A stretch of DNA of 64,000 bases from JBGVSA01 sp041807905 (GCF_041807905.1 NZ_JBGVSA010000004.1:186001-250000), one strand, 5' to 3'; shown: positions 26,661 through 37,620, counted from the stretch's first letter. The notes: generated by a model from the sequence alone, not told the origin. Translations and numbers: made by a program.

Positions 26661-27122
26661 ATGACTTCCATGTTTCTTCGTCGGGTTACGCGGCGCGTGG
26701 CCGCCTGCGTCGCGGCGGCGGGCTTGCTTGCAGGTGCGGCGCCGACCGAGATGGCGCAGGCGGCGCCTTTTGAAATCGCCATCGGTCCGTTGCGCTCGGC
26801 CGAGGGCAACCTGCGTGTGGGCATCTACCGCGATCCGGCGAGCTTCCGTAAGGAAGCGCAGGCGCTCAAGGTGATCACGTTGCCCGCGCGCACGGGCCGG
26901 ATGGTGATCAAGGTCGATGATCTGCCGCCCGGCCGCTACGCTGTGATGGCCTATCACGACGAAAACGGCAACGACAAGCTCGATCTGCGGCTGGGCATGT
27001 TCCCCATCGAAGGGTATGGCCTGTCGAACAATCCGAAGGTGATCGGTCCGCCTGCGTTCGACGACAGTGCTGTCGCCACCGACCATGCCGGGCAGCGCGT
27101 CGATATCGAAATGCGCTATTGA
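26661..27122 (+). CDS. DUF2141 secreted protein
   Basis: A 153-residue protein with an Arg-rich n-region, a hydrophobic core and an AQA-type cleavage site near residue 34, so exported to the periplasm or beyond. The mature part is the DUF2141 beta-sandwich fold: GNLRVGIYRDPASF, PPGRYAVMAYHDENGNDKLD and a GYGLSNN segment are typical. Function of the family is unknown. The start at 26661 lacks a clear Shine-Dalgarno; ATG 26670 is the alternative. It is divergent from the PfkB kinase gene across 217 bases. Confidence 0.82.
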   Translation: MTSMFLRRVTRRVAACVAAAGLLAGAAPTEMAQAAPFEIAIGPLRSAEGNLRVGIYRDPASFRKEAQALKVITLPARTGRMVIKVDDLPPGRYAVMAYHDENGNDKLDLRLGMFPIEGYGLSNNPKVIGPPAFDDSAVATDHAGQRVDIEMRY

Positions 27123-27580
27123 GCCGCGGCACATCGCGTGCGCCAATGTGGCGCGGTGGCGCACCGCGATCGGGCCAGTGGCGTGCGACGAAGCGTAGCG
27201 GAGTCGTTGCCTCGCATGACGCTGCATACGGCGCAGAAGTGCAGGGGGCCGTCATGCGCGTCGCATCGGACATTGGCGCCGATCCTTTCGATGGCTACAT
27301 GCGGGTGCCAATTCCATGCCATGCGGATTGCCCGGCAAGCCCTTGTATCGTCATCGATTCCGCACCTTGCGGCCGGACGACAACGATCGTCCGCTTGAGC
27401 GCCGTATTCTCAAGACAAATGCCAATGGCATGTGCGATTCGCATGCCGACCAGTCGTTATACGAAAACACGCATGGTCATCATCGGCGCTTACTGTCATC
27501 CGTAAACGCCCTTCCGGGCATGGTCGTTGCAATGAGGGAGCCGCAGTACCTGTCTCCCCTCAACACGGATAGCAACGACA
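27123..27580. other. Intergenic region before the amidase gene
   Basis: A 458-base gap with no convincing gene. Several short frames are open on both strands but lack ribosome binding sites, family-like composition or signal sequences. No terminator hairpin with U-tract or clear sigma-70 promoter was recognised. Confidence 0.45.
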
Positions 27581-29344
27581 ATGACCCCTCTCTCTGCAAG
27601 CAGCTTTCCCCGTGGCGCCCGTCTTTCCCTCAGCCTGATTTTCTGCGCGGTGCTCGCCGCGTGCGGCAGCGACAACGGCAGCGACGCATCGAACGACGCC
27701 GATGCGCCTCATCCGGTTACGCTCAAGACCGATCGCAAGCCTTTTGCGCTGGTCGAGGCCACCGTCGATGGCTTTCAGACCGCGATGAAGAACGGTGACG
27801 TCTCTTGCCACGACATCGTGCAGGGCTATCTCGAACGCATTGCCGCGTATGACGCCGAGCCCTCGCCCAACTATCCGTCGAGTCCGGCGCTGCACGCTGT
27901 CATCGCCACCAACGCTGCGGCTGCGCTGGCCCGTGCCGATGAGCTCGACAAGCAGTTCTTCAGCACCGGCAAGATGGTCGGCCCGATGCACTGCGTGCCG
28001 GTGCTGGCCAAGGACAACTTCGACACCTACGACATGAAGACCACCGCCGGTTCGCTGGCGCTGGCCAATAACCAGCCGCCCGACGATGCGTTCGTCATCA
28101 AGCGCATCCGCGATGCAGGCGGCATCATCATTGGCAAAGCCAACCTCGATGAGTTCGCATTCGGCTTTACCGGCAGCTCTTCCGTCGGCGGCAAGACCAA
28201 GAACGCGTACATCCCGGGCAACAGTGCGGGCGGTTCATCGTCAGGTACCGGCACGGCGATCGCGGCCAGCTTTGCGATGCTGGGGCTGGGGTCCGACACG
28301 GGCGGTTCGGTACGAGTGCCGTCGGCGGTGGAAGGCCTGTACGGCCTGCGCCCCACGCTGCGCCTGTTGTCGCAGGACGGCATCGTGCCGCTGGCGCACG
28401 GTCAGGACACCGCCGGCCCGCTGTGCCGCCAGGTGCAGGATTGCGCGCTGGTGATGGACGCCATGGTCGGCTTCGACGGCACCGCGCACAGCGGCCAGCG
28501 CACCGACAAGGCTTGGGACGCTCCGCTGGTTGCCAGTGCCGCTGCCTACAACACCATGATCGGTGCGCCGGCGAGCTACCTCACAGCGCTCAAGGCCGAC
28601 GGCTTGAAGGGCGCACGCATCGGCGTGGTGCGCGGCATGTTCCCGACGGCAACGGCTGCCAACCAGGGCTTCATCGATACGCTCAATGCCGCGCTCGACA
28701 AGATGCGCGCTGCGGGCGCCACCGTGGAAGACGTCGACATCTCCGACCGCACGACGATCCTCGGCACGTACTCGTCGCTGTCGTCCTTTGAGTTCCGTGA
28801 CGACCTGACCTCGTATCTCGGCTCGTGGCCCTCGTCGCTGGACAATCACCTGCGCACGACGGAAGACGTGGCGACCGCGCTGGTCACCCTGGAGCCGACG
28901 CGTTCGTCGGGCTTCAACAGCTACGTCACCAATGGCACCAACAAGGAAGCCAACGCCACCTATCAGAAGAACCTCAAACCGCGTGACGAATACGTCATCC
29001 CGCGCGTGACGGCTGCGCTGGACAACAAGGACTTTGCCACCGGCGTGAGCAAGGGTGCCGCGTATGACGTGCTGATCTACCCGGTGCTGCAGGGATTCAA
29101 CGGCACCAGCGTGAACTCGGGCAGCAACAACCGCCTGAGCCCCTTCACCGGTTTTCCGGCGATGGCGATTCCCGCTGGTTTCGTAAAGGCCACGGACACG
29201 TCGAGTTCGGTCGAGCCGGTGGGCTTCGAAATTCTCGGCCGTGCATTTGCTGAACCGACGCTGTTCAAGCTGGCCTATGGCTGGCAGAAGACGACGGGCG
29301 ACCGCGTTGCCAGCCCGCTGGCACCTGAGCTGAGCGCCAAGTAA
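27581..29344 (+). CDS. Amidase-signature family lipoprotein
   Basis: A 587-residue exported amidase. The N-terminal signal peptide ends in LAAC with Cys28 as the lipid site, so it is probably anchored in the envelope, unusual for a family that is mostly cytoplasmic. The catalytic triad is visible: Lys144 in VLAKDNFD, the cis-Ser in the GGSSSGTG loop (217-224) and nucleophile Ser243 in SDTGGSVR. Length is longer than typical GatA-like amidases mainly through the N-terminal leader. A periplasmic amide or peptide substrate is likely but unknown. It ends just before a terminator shared with the convergent GGDEF gene. Confidence 0.9.
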   Translation: MTPLSASSFPRGARLSLSLIFCAVLAACGSDNGSDASNDADAPHPVTLKTDRKPFALVEATVDGFQTAMKNGDVSCHDIVQGYLERIAAYDAEPSPNYPSSPALHAVIATNAAAALARADELDKQFFSTGKMVGPMHCVPVLAKDNFDTYDMKTTAGSLALANNQPPDDAFVIKRIRDAGGIIIGKANLDEFAFGFTGSSSVGGKTKNAYIPGNSAGGSSSGTGTAIAASFAMLGLGSDTGGSVRVPSAVEGLYGLRPTLRLLSQDGIVPLAHGQDTAGPLCRQVQDCALVMDAMVGFDGTAHSGQRTDKAWDAPLVASAAAYNTMIGAPASYLTALKADGLKGARIGVVRGMFPTATAANQGFIDTLNAALDKMRAAGATVEDVDISDRTTILGTYSSLSSFEFRDDLTSYLGSWPSSLDNHLRTTEDVATALVTLEPTRSSGFNSYVTNGTNKEANATYQKNLKPRDEYVIPRVTAALDNKDFATGVSKGAAYDVLIYPVLQGFNGTSVNSGSNNRLSPFTGFPAMAIPAGFVKATDTSSSVEPVGFEILGRAFAEPTLFKLAYGWQKTTGDRVASPLAPELSAK

Positions 29345-29366
29345 TCAGCGGAGCGTCGCGCAGGAA

Positions 29367-29394
29367 ACAACGGGCGCTTGCGAGCGCCCGTTGT
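29367..29394. terminator. Hairpin between convergent amidase and GGDEF genes
   Basis: An 11-bp perfect stem (ACAACGGGCGC / GCGCCCGTTGT) with a 6-base loop TTGCGA. It is flanked by short T or A runs on each side and placed between two convergent stop codons (29344 and 29409), so it probably terminates both transcripts. Confidence 0.7.
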
Positions 29395-29408
29395 CGTTGG
29401 GCGATGCC

Positions 29409-30347
29409 TCAGCCTTCGCCGTTGGCGATGCGATTGCGGCCGAACTGCTTGGCGCGATACAGACGGCGATCCACCGTTTCGATGAAGTCGGCGGCGTTGT
29501 CTTCGTGTCCCGGCGTGTGCGTGCCCACGCCGAGGCTGATGGTCAGTATCTGGCTGACCGGGGATGACGCGTGCGCGATCTGCTCCTTGAAGATGAGATC
29601 GCGACAGCGTTCGGCAATTTTCTGCGCGGCCTGCGCAGGTGTTTCCGGCAGTATGAAGACGAACTCCTCCCCACCAAAGCGGGCCAGAAAATCGCGCGAT
29701 CGGGTCGCTGCGCGCGACAGCGCCCTGGCGACGCGCTTGAGGCATTCGTCGCCCTGCAGGTGGCCGTAGTGATCGTTGTATTGCTTGAAGTAGTCGATGT
29801 CGAGCAGGATCGCGGAGAGCGGTTGTCCCGTGCGTCGCGCCTGGCCCCATTCCTGTTCGAGGATCGAATCGAACATGCGTCGGTTGGCCACGCCCGTGAG
29901 CCCATCCTTGAACGAGAACTCTTCGAGCTTTTTCTGCAGCGTGATGAGTTCTTCTTCGGTGCGCTTGCGCTCGGAGATGTCGAACATGAATCCGACCAGC
30001 GCTTCGACCTCGCCCGCTGCGTCGCGCAGCACGTGCACCACGTCGCGTATCCACACGTAGGTGCCGTCGCGCGTAAGTGCGCGGTAGTCTGCTTCGTGGT
30101 CGACGCCGGCCTTCGATTGCGAGATGCAGAAGTTGACCACGCGTTCGCGGTCTTCCGGATGGATGCGCTCGGCCCAGTCCTGTGCGCTGACCCAGCTATC
30201 GGTGGTCCAGCCGAGCAGCGGCTCGATCTGCGGGCCGATGTAAGCGAACTGCATGCTGCGCCAGTCGATCTTCCACGGGATCGCGCGTGTCGATTCGAGC
30301 AAGGTCTTGTAGTCGGGGCTTGTCGGGTCGGGCGAGGCGGTCGTCAT
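29409..30347 (-). CDS. PAS-GGDEF diguanylate cyclase
   Basis: A cytoplasmic protein of about 312 residues with one PAS fold of the PAS_3 type (about 10-135, with WAERIHPEDRERV and TYVWIRDVVHVLRDAAGE), a short linker helix (EEELITLQKKLEEF) and a GGDEF domain. The active site reads GGEEF and an RxxD inhibitory site (RSRD) lies five residues before it, so it should make c-di-GMP with product inhibition. No EAL domain is present. The start is uncertain: ATG 30347 (used) and ATG 30395 both lack a good ribosome binding site. Confidence 0.9.
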   Translation of the reverse strand: MTTASPDPTSPDYKTLLESTRAIPWKIDWRSMQFAYIGPQIEPLLGWTTDSWVSAQDWAERIHPEDRERVVNFCISQSKAGVDHEADYRALTRDGTYVWIRDVVHVLRDAAGEVEALVGFMFDISERKRTEEELITLQKKLEEFSFKDGLTGVANRRMFDSILEQEWGQARRTGQPLSAILLDIDYFKQYNDHYGHLQGDECLKRVARALSRAATRSRDFLARFGGEEFVFILPETPAQAAQKIAERCRDLIFKEQIAHASSPVSQILTISLGVGTHTPGHEDNAADFIETVDRRLYRAKQFGRNRIANGEG

Positions 30348-30541
30348 GGCGGCGCGGCTTTTGAGAGTTCTCGTTGTCGGGGCTTTCCAAGGCATATTAG
30401 ATAACGCCCCGGAGCCTGACCATCGCGCCGGCGTGACGCCGTGCACGAACCTGTGCAATGAGCGGACGCACCGGCCGGCAATTGACCGTCGTGCCACCTG
30501 CCCGTACGCTGCACGGCCTTCCGCTCCCTCGCAGCCGTCTC

Positions 30542-31795
30542 ATGAGCATAGCCGCCTGCGGTATCGACTTCGGTACCTCCAACTCCACCGCCGCCGTTCA
30601 CACGCCCGATGGGCCGCGCCTGATCGCGCTGGAAGACGGCAGGCCCACGCTGCCCTCTGCCGTGTTCTTCAACCTCGACGAAGAGCGGCAGACCTACGGC
30701 CGCGCGGCCATCGCCGAGTACCTGGAAGGTTACGAGGGGCGGCTGATGCGGTCGATGAAGAGCCTGCTCGGCAGCGGCCTGATGGAAGCCGGCACCGAGA
30801 TCGGCGGGCGTTTGTTGCCATTCCGTGCGCTGGTCGGTGACTTCATCGGCACCATCAAGCACCGTACCGAAGCCGCGTGTGGTCATGCGTGCGATGCGGT
30901 CGTCGTCGGGCGCCCGGTGCGCTTCGTCGATGAGGACGACGCGGCCGATCGCCTGGCGCAGGACACGCTCGAACAAATCGTCCGCGGACTGGGTTTTGCC
31001 GAGGTCAGCTTTCAGTTCGAGCCCATCGCGGCGGCGCACGCGTATGAGCAGGACATCACGCGCGAAGAGCTCGTGCTGATCGTCGACATCGGCGGCGGCA
31101 CATCGGATTTCTCATTGGTTCGCCTGTCGCCCGAGCGTCGCGCATTGGCGGATCGTTCGGCGGACCTGCTGGGCAACACCGGCGTGCACATCGGTGGCAC
31201 GGATTTCGACAAGCGTCTTTCGCTGGCCTGCGTGATGCCCGAACTCGGGCTGGGCGACACGCTCCGCAACGGCGCACCGATTCCCAACAGTGTCTATTAC
31301 CTGCTGGCAACCTGGCACACCATCAATCAGGCCTACCAGGGCAAGGTGTGGTCGGGGTTCCAGGAAATCGCCCGCAACCTGGCCGAACCGCGTCGCTTCG
31401 AGCGACTGCTCAATGTCATCCGCAAGCAGGCCGGTCATCAACTGGCGATGCAGGTCGAAGCCGGCAAGATCGATCTTTCCGCGGCGGACCTCAGCACGCT
31501 GGCGCTCGACGAAGCCGAAGACGGCTTGCGCATCGCACTCAAGCGCGGCGAGTTCGAAGCGGCGATCGCAGGCGAGATAGAACGCATCGGCGTTGCCGCG
31601 GAAACGTGTCTGGCGCAGGCGGGCGTGGCACCTTCGCGCATCGACACGCTTTTCTTCACCGGCGGGTCGTCGGCCGTGCCGGCATTGCGTCAGGGGCTGG
31701 CGCAGCGTTTCCCTGCTGCGCGTGCGGTGGAAGGTGATCTGTACGGCAGCGTGGGCTGCGGCCTGGCGGTGGTTGCCGGCCAGCGCTACGGCTAG
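30542..31795 (+). CDS. yegD: Hsp70-family protein YegD-like
   Basis: A 417-residue actin-fold ATPase related to the DnaK nucleotide-binding domain but lacking the substrate-binding domain. It opens IAACGIDFGTSNSTAAV (phosphate 1), continues with VDIGGGTSDFSLVR (phosphate 2) and ends with FFTGGSSAVPALR (adenosine motif), the set seen in YegD. The function of YegD is not settled; a chaperone-like role has been suggested. The start at 30542 places the phosphate-1 motif near the N-terminus as in homologues. It is transcribed divergently from the GGDEF gene. Confidence 0.88.
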   Translation: MSIAACGIDFGTSNSTAAVHTPDGPRLIALEDGRPTLPSAVFFNLDEERQTYGRAAIAEYLEGYEGRLMRSMKSLLGSGLMEAGTEIGGRLLPFRALVGDFIGTIKHRTEAACGHACDAVVVGRPVRFVDEDDAADRLAQDTLEQIVRGLGFAEVSFQFEPIAAAHAYEQDITREELVLIVDIGGGTSDFSLVRLSPERRALADRSADLLGNTGVHIGGTDFDKRLSLACVMPELGLGDTLRNGAPIPNSVYYLLATWHTINQAYQGKVWSGFQEIARNLAEPRRFERLLNVIRKQAGHQLAMQVEAGKIDLSAADLSTLALDEAEDGLRIALKRGEFEAAIAGEIERIGVAAETCLAQAGVAPSRIDTLFFTGGSSAVPALRQGLAQRFPAARAVEGDLYGSVGCGLAVVAGQRYG

Positions 31796-32205
31796 GTCGC
31801 TTTGCGCGACAGCGTGGGTGAGCCGGAGTCGCCGGCCAGGATCTTCGGGTGTTGTTCAGGCAATCCTTGGGCGGGCATTCTTCGATTCCTCCTGCGCGAG
31901 GACGGTCTTGCCTCGGATATGTCTTTGTCGTGATCGCACCGCGCCGCGCATTGCGTGCGATCAGGTCAATCGTGAGGCAGGCGCCGACATCATGCGCGGC
32001 CCCGAATCCGCCGCACGCGTTCGTTGAACGTTCATCGCGCGCATTCGCGCAGGTTCGACGATTCCTCCGGAATACGCGACGAATGCGGCGATTGCGCGGT
32101 CGATTCTTCTTGTGGAGAAAGGGCGGTCATTCCGGTCCGCGGGATGCCCGCCGATGAACGAGGCTTGGTGGTTCCGGGCGATACGTTCATGACAAGGAGA
32201 TTCCG
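31796..32205. other. Intergenic region before the outer-membrane barrel gene
   Basis: A 410-base gap with no convincing gene. Two small palindromes are present: TGAACGTTCA (32025-32034) and ATTCC-TCC-GGAAT (32061-32073). They lie 130-180 bases upstream of the barrel gene and could be operators. Short open frames here have no recognisable product. Confidence 0.4.
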
Positions 32206-33003
32206 ATGGTCCGATGGCAGGCACTTTCCCGCGTGGCATGTCTGGCGCTGATCGCCGCGAGCATGCATGGTCCGGCATGCGCGCAGGTGAGCGGCGACGA
32301 TGTCAAATCCGCAAACAATCCTCTTCAGCCGATCTTCGGCTTCAATTTGCATGACCAATACGTCGGCGCCTACGACGGTCTCGACGACAAGGACTCCAAC
32401 GCTTTCATGCTGCGCGCCATCTTGCCGCACAAGGCGTTCGGTCGCCCGCAGATCATGCGGGCGACCATGCCGGTGGTGACCTCGCCCGACGTCGCGCCAA
32501 ACGGACGCAAGACCGGTGCGGGCGACCTCAACCTGTTCGACATATTCCTGTTCAAGGCAGGCGGCATCGAGATCGGTGTCGGGCCGCAATTGACCGCGCC
32601 GACCGCGAGCGACGACGCACTGGGCACGGGTAAGTGGCAGGCAGGCCTGGCCGGGGCGGTGATCGCGCCGCAGTCCTGGGGCCTGCTGGGCGCGCTGGTG
32701 ACCTGGCAGACATCGTTCGCCGGCGATAGCGACCGGCGCCGACAGAACAACGCCACCGCGCAGCCGTTCCTGATCTACAACCTGTCGAAGGGCTGGTTCG
32801 TGCGCAGCACCGCCACCTGGAGCTTCGACCTGGAAACCAACTCGCGTTACATCCCGGTGGGCCTGGGAGCGGGCAGGGTGTGGAAATCGGGCGGCATCAC
32901 CTACAACCTGTTCGTGGAGCCCCAGTGGACGGTGATCTCGCATGGCAGCGCGGTGCCGCAATTCCAGGTGTTCGCCGGACTGAACCTGCAATTCCCCCTG
33001 TAA
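32206..33003 (+). CDS. Outer-membrane beta-barrel protein, MetA-pathway transporter-like
   Basis: A 265-residue protein with a signal peptide (cleavage after ACAQ or ACA near residue 26). The mature part consists of alternating hydrophobic beta strands with aromatic girdles and a C-terminal strand ending FPL, suggesting a small outer-membrane barrel of the group related to the phenol meta-pathway family. Motifs such as NNPLQPIFGFNLHDQYVG and GVGPQLTAPTASDDALGTGKW recur in proteins of this type, often labelled hypothetical or neuromedin U by error. It has AAGGAG before the ATG and appears monocistronic. It is shorter than, and distinct from, the coiled-coil barrel at 23632. Confidence 0.7.
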   Translation: MVRWQALSRVACLALIAASMHGPACAQVSGDDVKSANNPLQPIFGFNLHDQYVGAYDGLDDKDSNAFMLRAILPHKAFGRPQIMRATMPVVTSPDVAPNGRKTGAGDLNLFDIFLFKAGGIEIGVGPQLTAPTASDDALGTGKWQAGLAGAVIAPQSWGLLGALVTWQTSFAGDSDRRRQNNATAQPFLIYNLSKGWFVRSTATWSFDLETNSRYIPVGLGAGRVWKSGGITYNLFVEPQWTVISHGSAVPQFQVFAGLNLQFPL

Positions 33004-33072
33004 GCCAGCCCGGACGAGTGCCGTTTCGCGGGCCTGCGCAAATGCCATGAGCGGATTTGCGTGGGCCCCGAC

Positions 33073-33101
33073 TTGAAATCCCGATACCTCGCACCTATCA
33101 T
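33073..33101 (+). promoter_or_regulatory. groESL promoter
   Basis: TTGAAA (33073-33078) and TATCAT (33096-33101) are spaced by 17 bases, a good sigma-70 promoter. The -35 reads CTTGAAA, which also matches the heat-shock sigma-32 -35, so dual recognition is possible. The last base of the -10 is the first base of the CIRCE operator. Confidence 0.75.
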
Positions 33102-33127
33102 TAGCACTCGCCGGGGGGGAGTGCTAA
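33101..33127 (+). promoter_or_regulatory. CIRCE operator (HrcA binding site)
   Basis: Perfect inverted repeat TTAGCACTC-N9-GAGTGCTAA, the full CIRCE consensus. It covers the transcription start region of groESL, so HrcA bound here should block initiation under non-stress conditions. hrcA itself is not in the window. Confidence 0.95.
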
Positions 33128-33204
33128 CAAAACTCCTGCCTCCAAACGCTTTCTTTTGTGCGGGCGCACTGCGCCCACCAACGTTTTGTCCGACAGGAGT
33201 CGAT

Positions 33205-33495
33205 ATGAAAATCCGTCCTTTGCACGACCGTGTGATCGTCAAGCGCATCGAAGCAGAACGCACCACCGCCAGCGGCATCGTCATCCCCGACAGCGCCGGT
33301 GAAAAGCCCGATCAGGGCGAAGTCCTGGCCATCGGCAACGGCAAGCTGCTCGACAGCGGCGAAGTCCGCAAGCTGGACGTCAAGGTTGGCGACCGCGTGC
33401 TGTTCGGCAAGTACGCCGGCCAGACCGTCAAGGTCGAAGGCCAGGAAGTCCTGGTCCTGCGCGAAGAAGACATCCTGGGCGTGATCGAGGCCTGA
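33205..33495 (+). CDS. groES: Co-chaperonin GroES
   Basis: A 96-residue GroES that caps GroEL in ATP-dependent protein folding. It opens MKIRPLHDRVIVKRIEAE, has the mobile loop (TTASGIVIPDSAGEKPDQG) and ends EEDILGVIEA. ACAGGAG precedes the ATG by 5 bases. A longer in-frame upstream start at 33061 is rejected because it would include the promoter and CIRCE. groEL follows after 87 bases. Confidence 0.98.
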   Translation: MKIRPLHDRVIVKRIEAERTTASGIVIPDSAGEKPDQGEVLAIGNGKLLDSGEVRKLDVKVGDRVLFGKYAGQTVKVEGQEVLVLREEDILGVIEA

Positions 33496-33582
33496 GTCCG
33501 CGGCGCCCCTGTCTGAGGGGCGCACGACCGACTTCGCCGCGAATCCGCTGCATTCCGAATCAATCAATACCTGGAGTATCAA

Positions 33583-35223
<1,641 letters not shown>

Positions 35224-35270
35224 GTCGAAGACTCCCGTCTTCGGCTGTCCCATCGACAGCAGTCAAGAAA

Positions 35271-35306
35271 AAGCCCCGCAGGTGAAAGCCTGCGGGGCTT
35301 TGTTTT
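35271..35306 (+). terminator. groESL Rho-independent terminator
   Basis: Stem AAGCCCCGCAGG / CCTGCGGGGCTT (12 bp) with loop TGAAAG, followed by TGTTTT. It ends the groESL transcript; the opposing kinase gene ends at 35335, and upstream As allow partial function in reverse. Confidence 0.92.
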
Positions 35307-35334
35307 GGCATGCGTATTGTGGTCGTCGAAAACG

Positions 35335-36630
35335 CTAGGCCTCGCCGGTTCGCGGAAGGATGAGCGTTGCGCGCAGACCTGACGGCTCGACGTTTTCCAG
35401 CAGCAACTCGCCACCATGCAGAAGAGCGACGTCCTTGACGATGGACAGGCCGAGACCTACGCCTCCGGTCGCTGGATTGCGCGCGGCATCGGGACGGTAA
35501 TAGGGCGCTGTCACCTTGGCCAGCTCTTCCTGAGGTATCCCCAAGCCGCGATCTTCGATCACGATGCGCAGTTCTGCGGCTTCATCGCAAATTCGAACGT
35601 GGGCACAGCCACCGTATTTGATGGCGTTGTCGATCAGGTTCTGGACGGCGCGCGTCAGCGCCAGCAGCTTGCCGGGATAGGGCCATCGCGCCGAGCCATC
35701 GAGCGTCGCATGTTTACCGAGCCGAGTGGCGTCTTCCACCAGGCTTTGCAGCAATCCGTTGATGTCGATACGCCGGATTTCTTCCGGGTCGTGCAGGCTT
35801 CTCAGGTAGTCGAGGGTGGTATCGATCATCTGACGCATCGCGTCGACATCCGCCGTGATCTGTTCGCGCAGGTCGCCGTCGTCGATAAGCTCTGCGCGCA
35901 GGCGCAGGCGGGTCAACGGAGTCCGCAAGTCGTGGGAGACAGCGGCCAGCGCGCGCGCCCGTTCAGTGACAAGCCGGCGGACGCGCGCCTGCATGCGATT
36001 GAACGCGCGCGCCGCGCGCCGCGTTTCCGCCGAACCCTTCTCAGCCAGGGGCGGCGCGGCCAGGTCCTGTCCCAGCATGTCCGCGGCCTCCGCCAGCGTG
36101 TGCAGCGGTTTGCTGACCTGGCGCAGCGCAAGTAGCGTCAAGCTCGTCACCACAGCCAGCGAAATGAACAGATGTGCGATCAGATCGGTGGGCAAGGCGG
36201 GGGCCTGTTCTTCGGGCGCTGCGCTTACCCGTATCCATTGCCCGTCCTGGAGCAGCACATCAAAGCTGCGTGCCTGGCCGCCACGTTGATACATGCCTGC
36301 CGACCGGATCTCGCGACCCGAGCCCAGCGCTGCGGCAAGATGCGAGCGGATCTGCCCCCGCGGCACGCTGGGCGACGCCTGGTCGGCATCGATCAAGGTG
36401 ATGTCCAGACCGTTCGATTGCAGGGCTCGGGCGGTTGCGGGCCGGCGTTCGGCGCCTGTTGCTTCCAGTACCTTCACAGCACGGGCGATCTGTCCGGCAA
36501 AGTCTGCGCCGCGTGCCCGCATCACCACGACCGCCCGCTCGTCTGCCTGCAACCAGAAGCTGACCGCCTGCGCCGTCAGCAGACCTGCCAGCGCAATGAC
36601 CGCCAGCCTTGCAAAGAGGCTGTTCGTCAT
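35335..36630 (-). CDS. EnvZ-like sensor histidine kinase
   Basis: A 431-residue inner-membrane kinase. Two membrane segments (about 7-27 and 149-169) enclose a periplasmic sensor region of about 120 residues; then HAMP (about 170-222), HisKA with His233 in AAVSHDLRTPLTR, and HATPase_c with N box (LIDNAIKYGG), G1 (EDRGLGI) and G2 (GVGLGLSIV). Its start overlaps the response-regulator stop by 4 bases (ATGA), so the two are translationally coupled. The divergent neighbour is a small secreted protein at 37621. The signal is unknown. Confidence 0.93.
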   Translation of the reverse strand: MTNSLFARLAVIALAGLLTAQAVSFWLQADERAVVVMRARGADFAGQIARAVKVLEATGAERRPATARALQSNGLDITLIDADQASPSVPRGQIRSHLAAALGSGREIRSAGMYQRGGQARSFDVLLQDGQWIRVSAAPEEQAPALPTDLIAHLFISLAVVTSLTLLALRQVSKPLHTLAEAADMLGQDLAAPPLAEKGSAETRRAARAFNRMQARVRRLVTERARALAAVSHDLRTPLTRLRLRAELIDDGDLREQITADVDAMRQMIDTTLDYLRSLHDPEEIRRIDINGLLQSLVEDATRLGKHATLDGSARWPYPGKLLALTRAVQNLIDNAIKYGGCAHVRICDEAAELRIVIEDRGLGIPQEELAKVTAPYYRPDAARNPATGGVGLGLSIVKDVALLHGGELLLENVEPSGLRATLILPRTGEA

Positions 36631-37367
36631 GTGGGCGAATGGCTTTTTTCGATGGCCGAAGCCAGAACGTAACCTTCGTTGCGGACGGTCTTGATGAGCG
36701 ACGGCTCTTTGCTGTCATCGCGCAAGCGCTGTCGCAACCGGCTGATCTGTACATCGATGGCCCGGTCATACGGGCCGGCGTCGCGACCGTGGATCAATTC
36801 GATCAACTGGTTGCGATTGAGCACCCGGTTGGGGTGGTCCGCGAGTATGCGCAGCAGTCGATACTCCGCGCCGGACAAGGGTGTCGTCACGCCCTGTTCA
36901 TCGACCAGCAAGCGCGTTGCGGTATCCAGGCACCACCCCGCGAACTTCAGATATCGCGCGGTCTCCGGTCGCAGGTTTGGCGGCAATGCGCGCGTGCGGC
37001 TGAGGATTCTCTTGATGCGGGCGAGCAGCTCCCGAGGGTTGAAGGGTTTGACGAGATAGTCGTCGGCTCCCATTTCAATGCCGACAATGCGGTCGGCTTC
37101 CTCGCCGCATGCGGTGAGCATCAATACCGGTATGTTCGATTTCATGCCGATGTCACGACACAGTGTCAGACCGTCCGCATCGGGCAGCATCAGGTCCAGC
37201 ACGATCAGATCGATCGCGTGGCGTTCGAGCTCCCGCCACATCTCGCGCCCGTCCCGAGCGGCCACCGCCTTGAAGCCATTACGGACCAGATAGTCGACCA
37301 GCAGGCGACGGATTTCCGGGTCATCGTCGACGATCAGGATGGAGTCCTTCTCTTCCATGTCCATCAT
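36627..37367 (-). CDS. OmpR-family response regulator
   Basis: A 246-residue regulator with a receiver (acidic pair 14-16, phosphoacceptor Asp58 in VLDLMLPDADG, Lys in VKPF) and a C-terminal winged helix (RLLRILADHPNRVLNRNQLIELIHGRD, DVQISRLRQRLRDD). The start region reads ATGATGGACATG after GGGAGG; the second ATG (37364) has the best spacing, so the true start may be one codon later. Longer starts at 37409 and 37529 lack support. It is coupled to the kinase gene and diverges from the small Gly-rich protein gene across 253 bases. Confidence 0.94.
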   Translation of the reverse strand: MMDMEEKDSILIVDDDPEIRRLLVDYLVRNGFKAVAARDGREMWRELERHAIDLIVLDLMLPDADGLTLCRDIGMKSNIPVLMLTACGEEADRIVGIEMGADDYLVKPFNPRELLARIKRILSRTRALPPNLRPETARYLKFAGWCLDTATRLLVDEQGVTTPLSGAEYRLLRILADHPNRVLNRNQLIELIHGRDAGPYDRAIDVQISRLRQRLRDDSKEPSLIKTVRNEGYVLASAIEKSHSPT

Positions 37368-37465
37368 TGCCTCCCGTTTTGGCGCACGTACAGCCAGGCT
37401 CTCGCTCATCCCGCACGTCGCGGCGTTCATTAGACACGCACTCCATGGCCTCGACGGGTTTCCGT

Positions 37466-37501
37466 GTAACGCACTGTGTCCACTTGCGAGTCCGTTACGC
37501 A
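37466..37501. promoter_or_regulatory. Pair of GTWACGCA repeats in the divergent region
   Basis: GTAACGCA (37466-37473) and GTTACGCA (37494-37501) recur in the same orientation 28 bases apart, close to three helical turns, between the response-regulator gene and the secreted-protein gene. Tandem direct repeats are the usual target type for OmpR-family regulators, so this is a candidate site for the neighbouring regulator. Confidence 0.35.
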
Positions 37502-37620
37502 GCGATGCAAAACCGGCGCGCCAGGACACGCGCCGCTCACATCGAAGATCTTAAATCGACGCCACGGGGGCCGTGATGACGCTGCCCCGGTAATGTGATC
37601 AATCGCTCAGGAGACCAATC

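Noticed and set aside
27119..27505. Small plus-strand gene between the DUF2141 and amidase genes
   Set aside because: No ribosome binding site, overlaps the DUF2141 stop, composition matches other non-coding frames, and competing frames are open in the same stretch.
31849..32157. Small plus-strand gene before the outer-membrane barrel gene
   Set aside because: Arg-rich low-similarity translation, no ribosome binding site, and overlapping alternatives in other frames.
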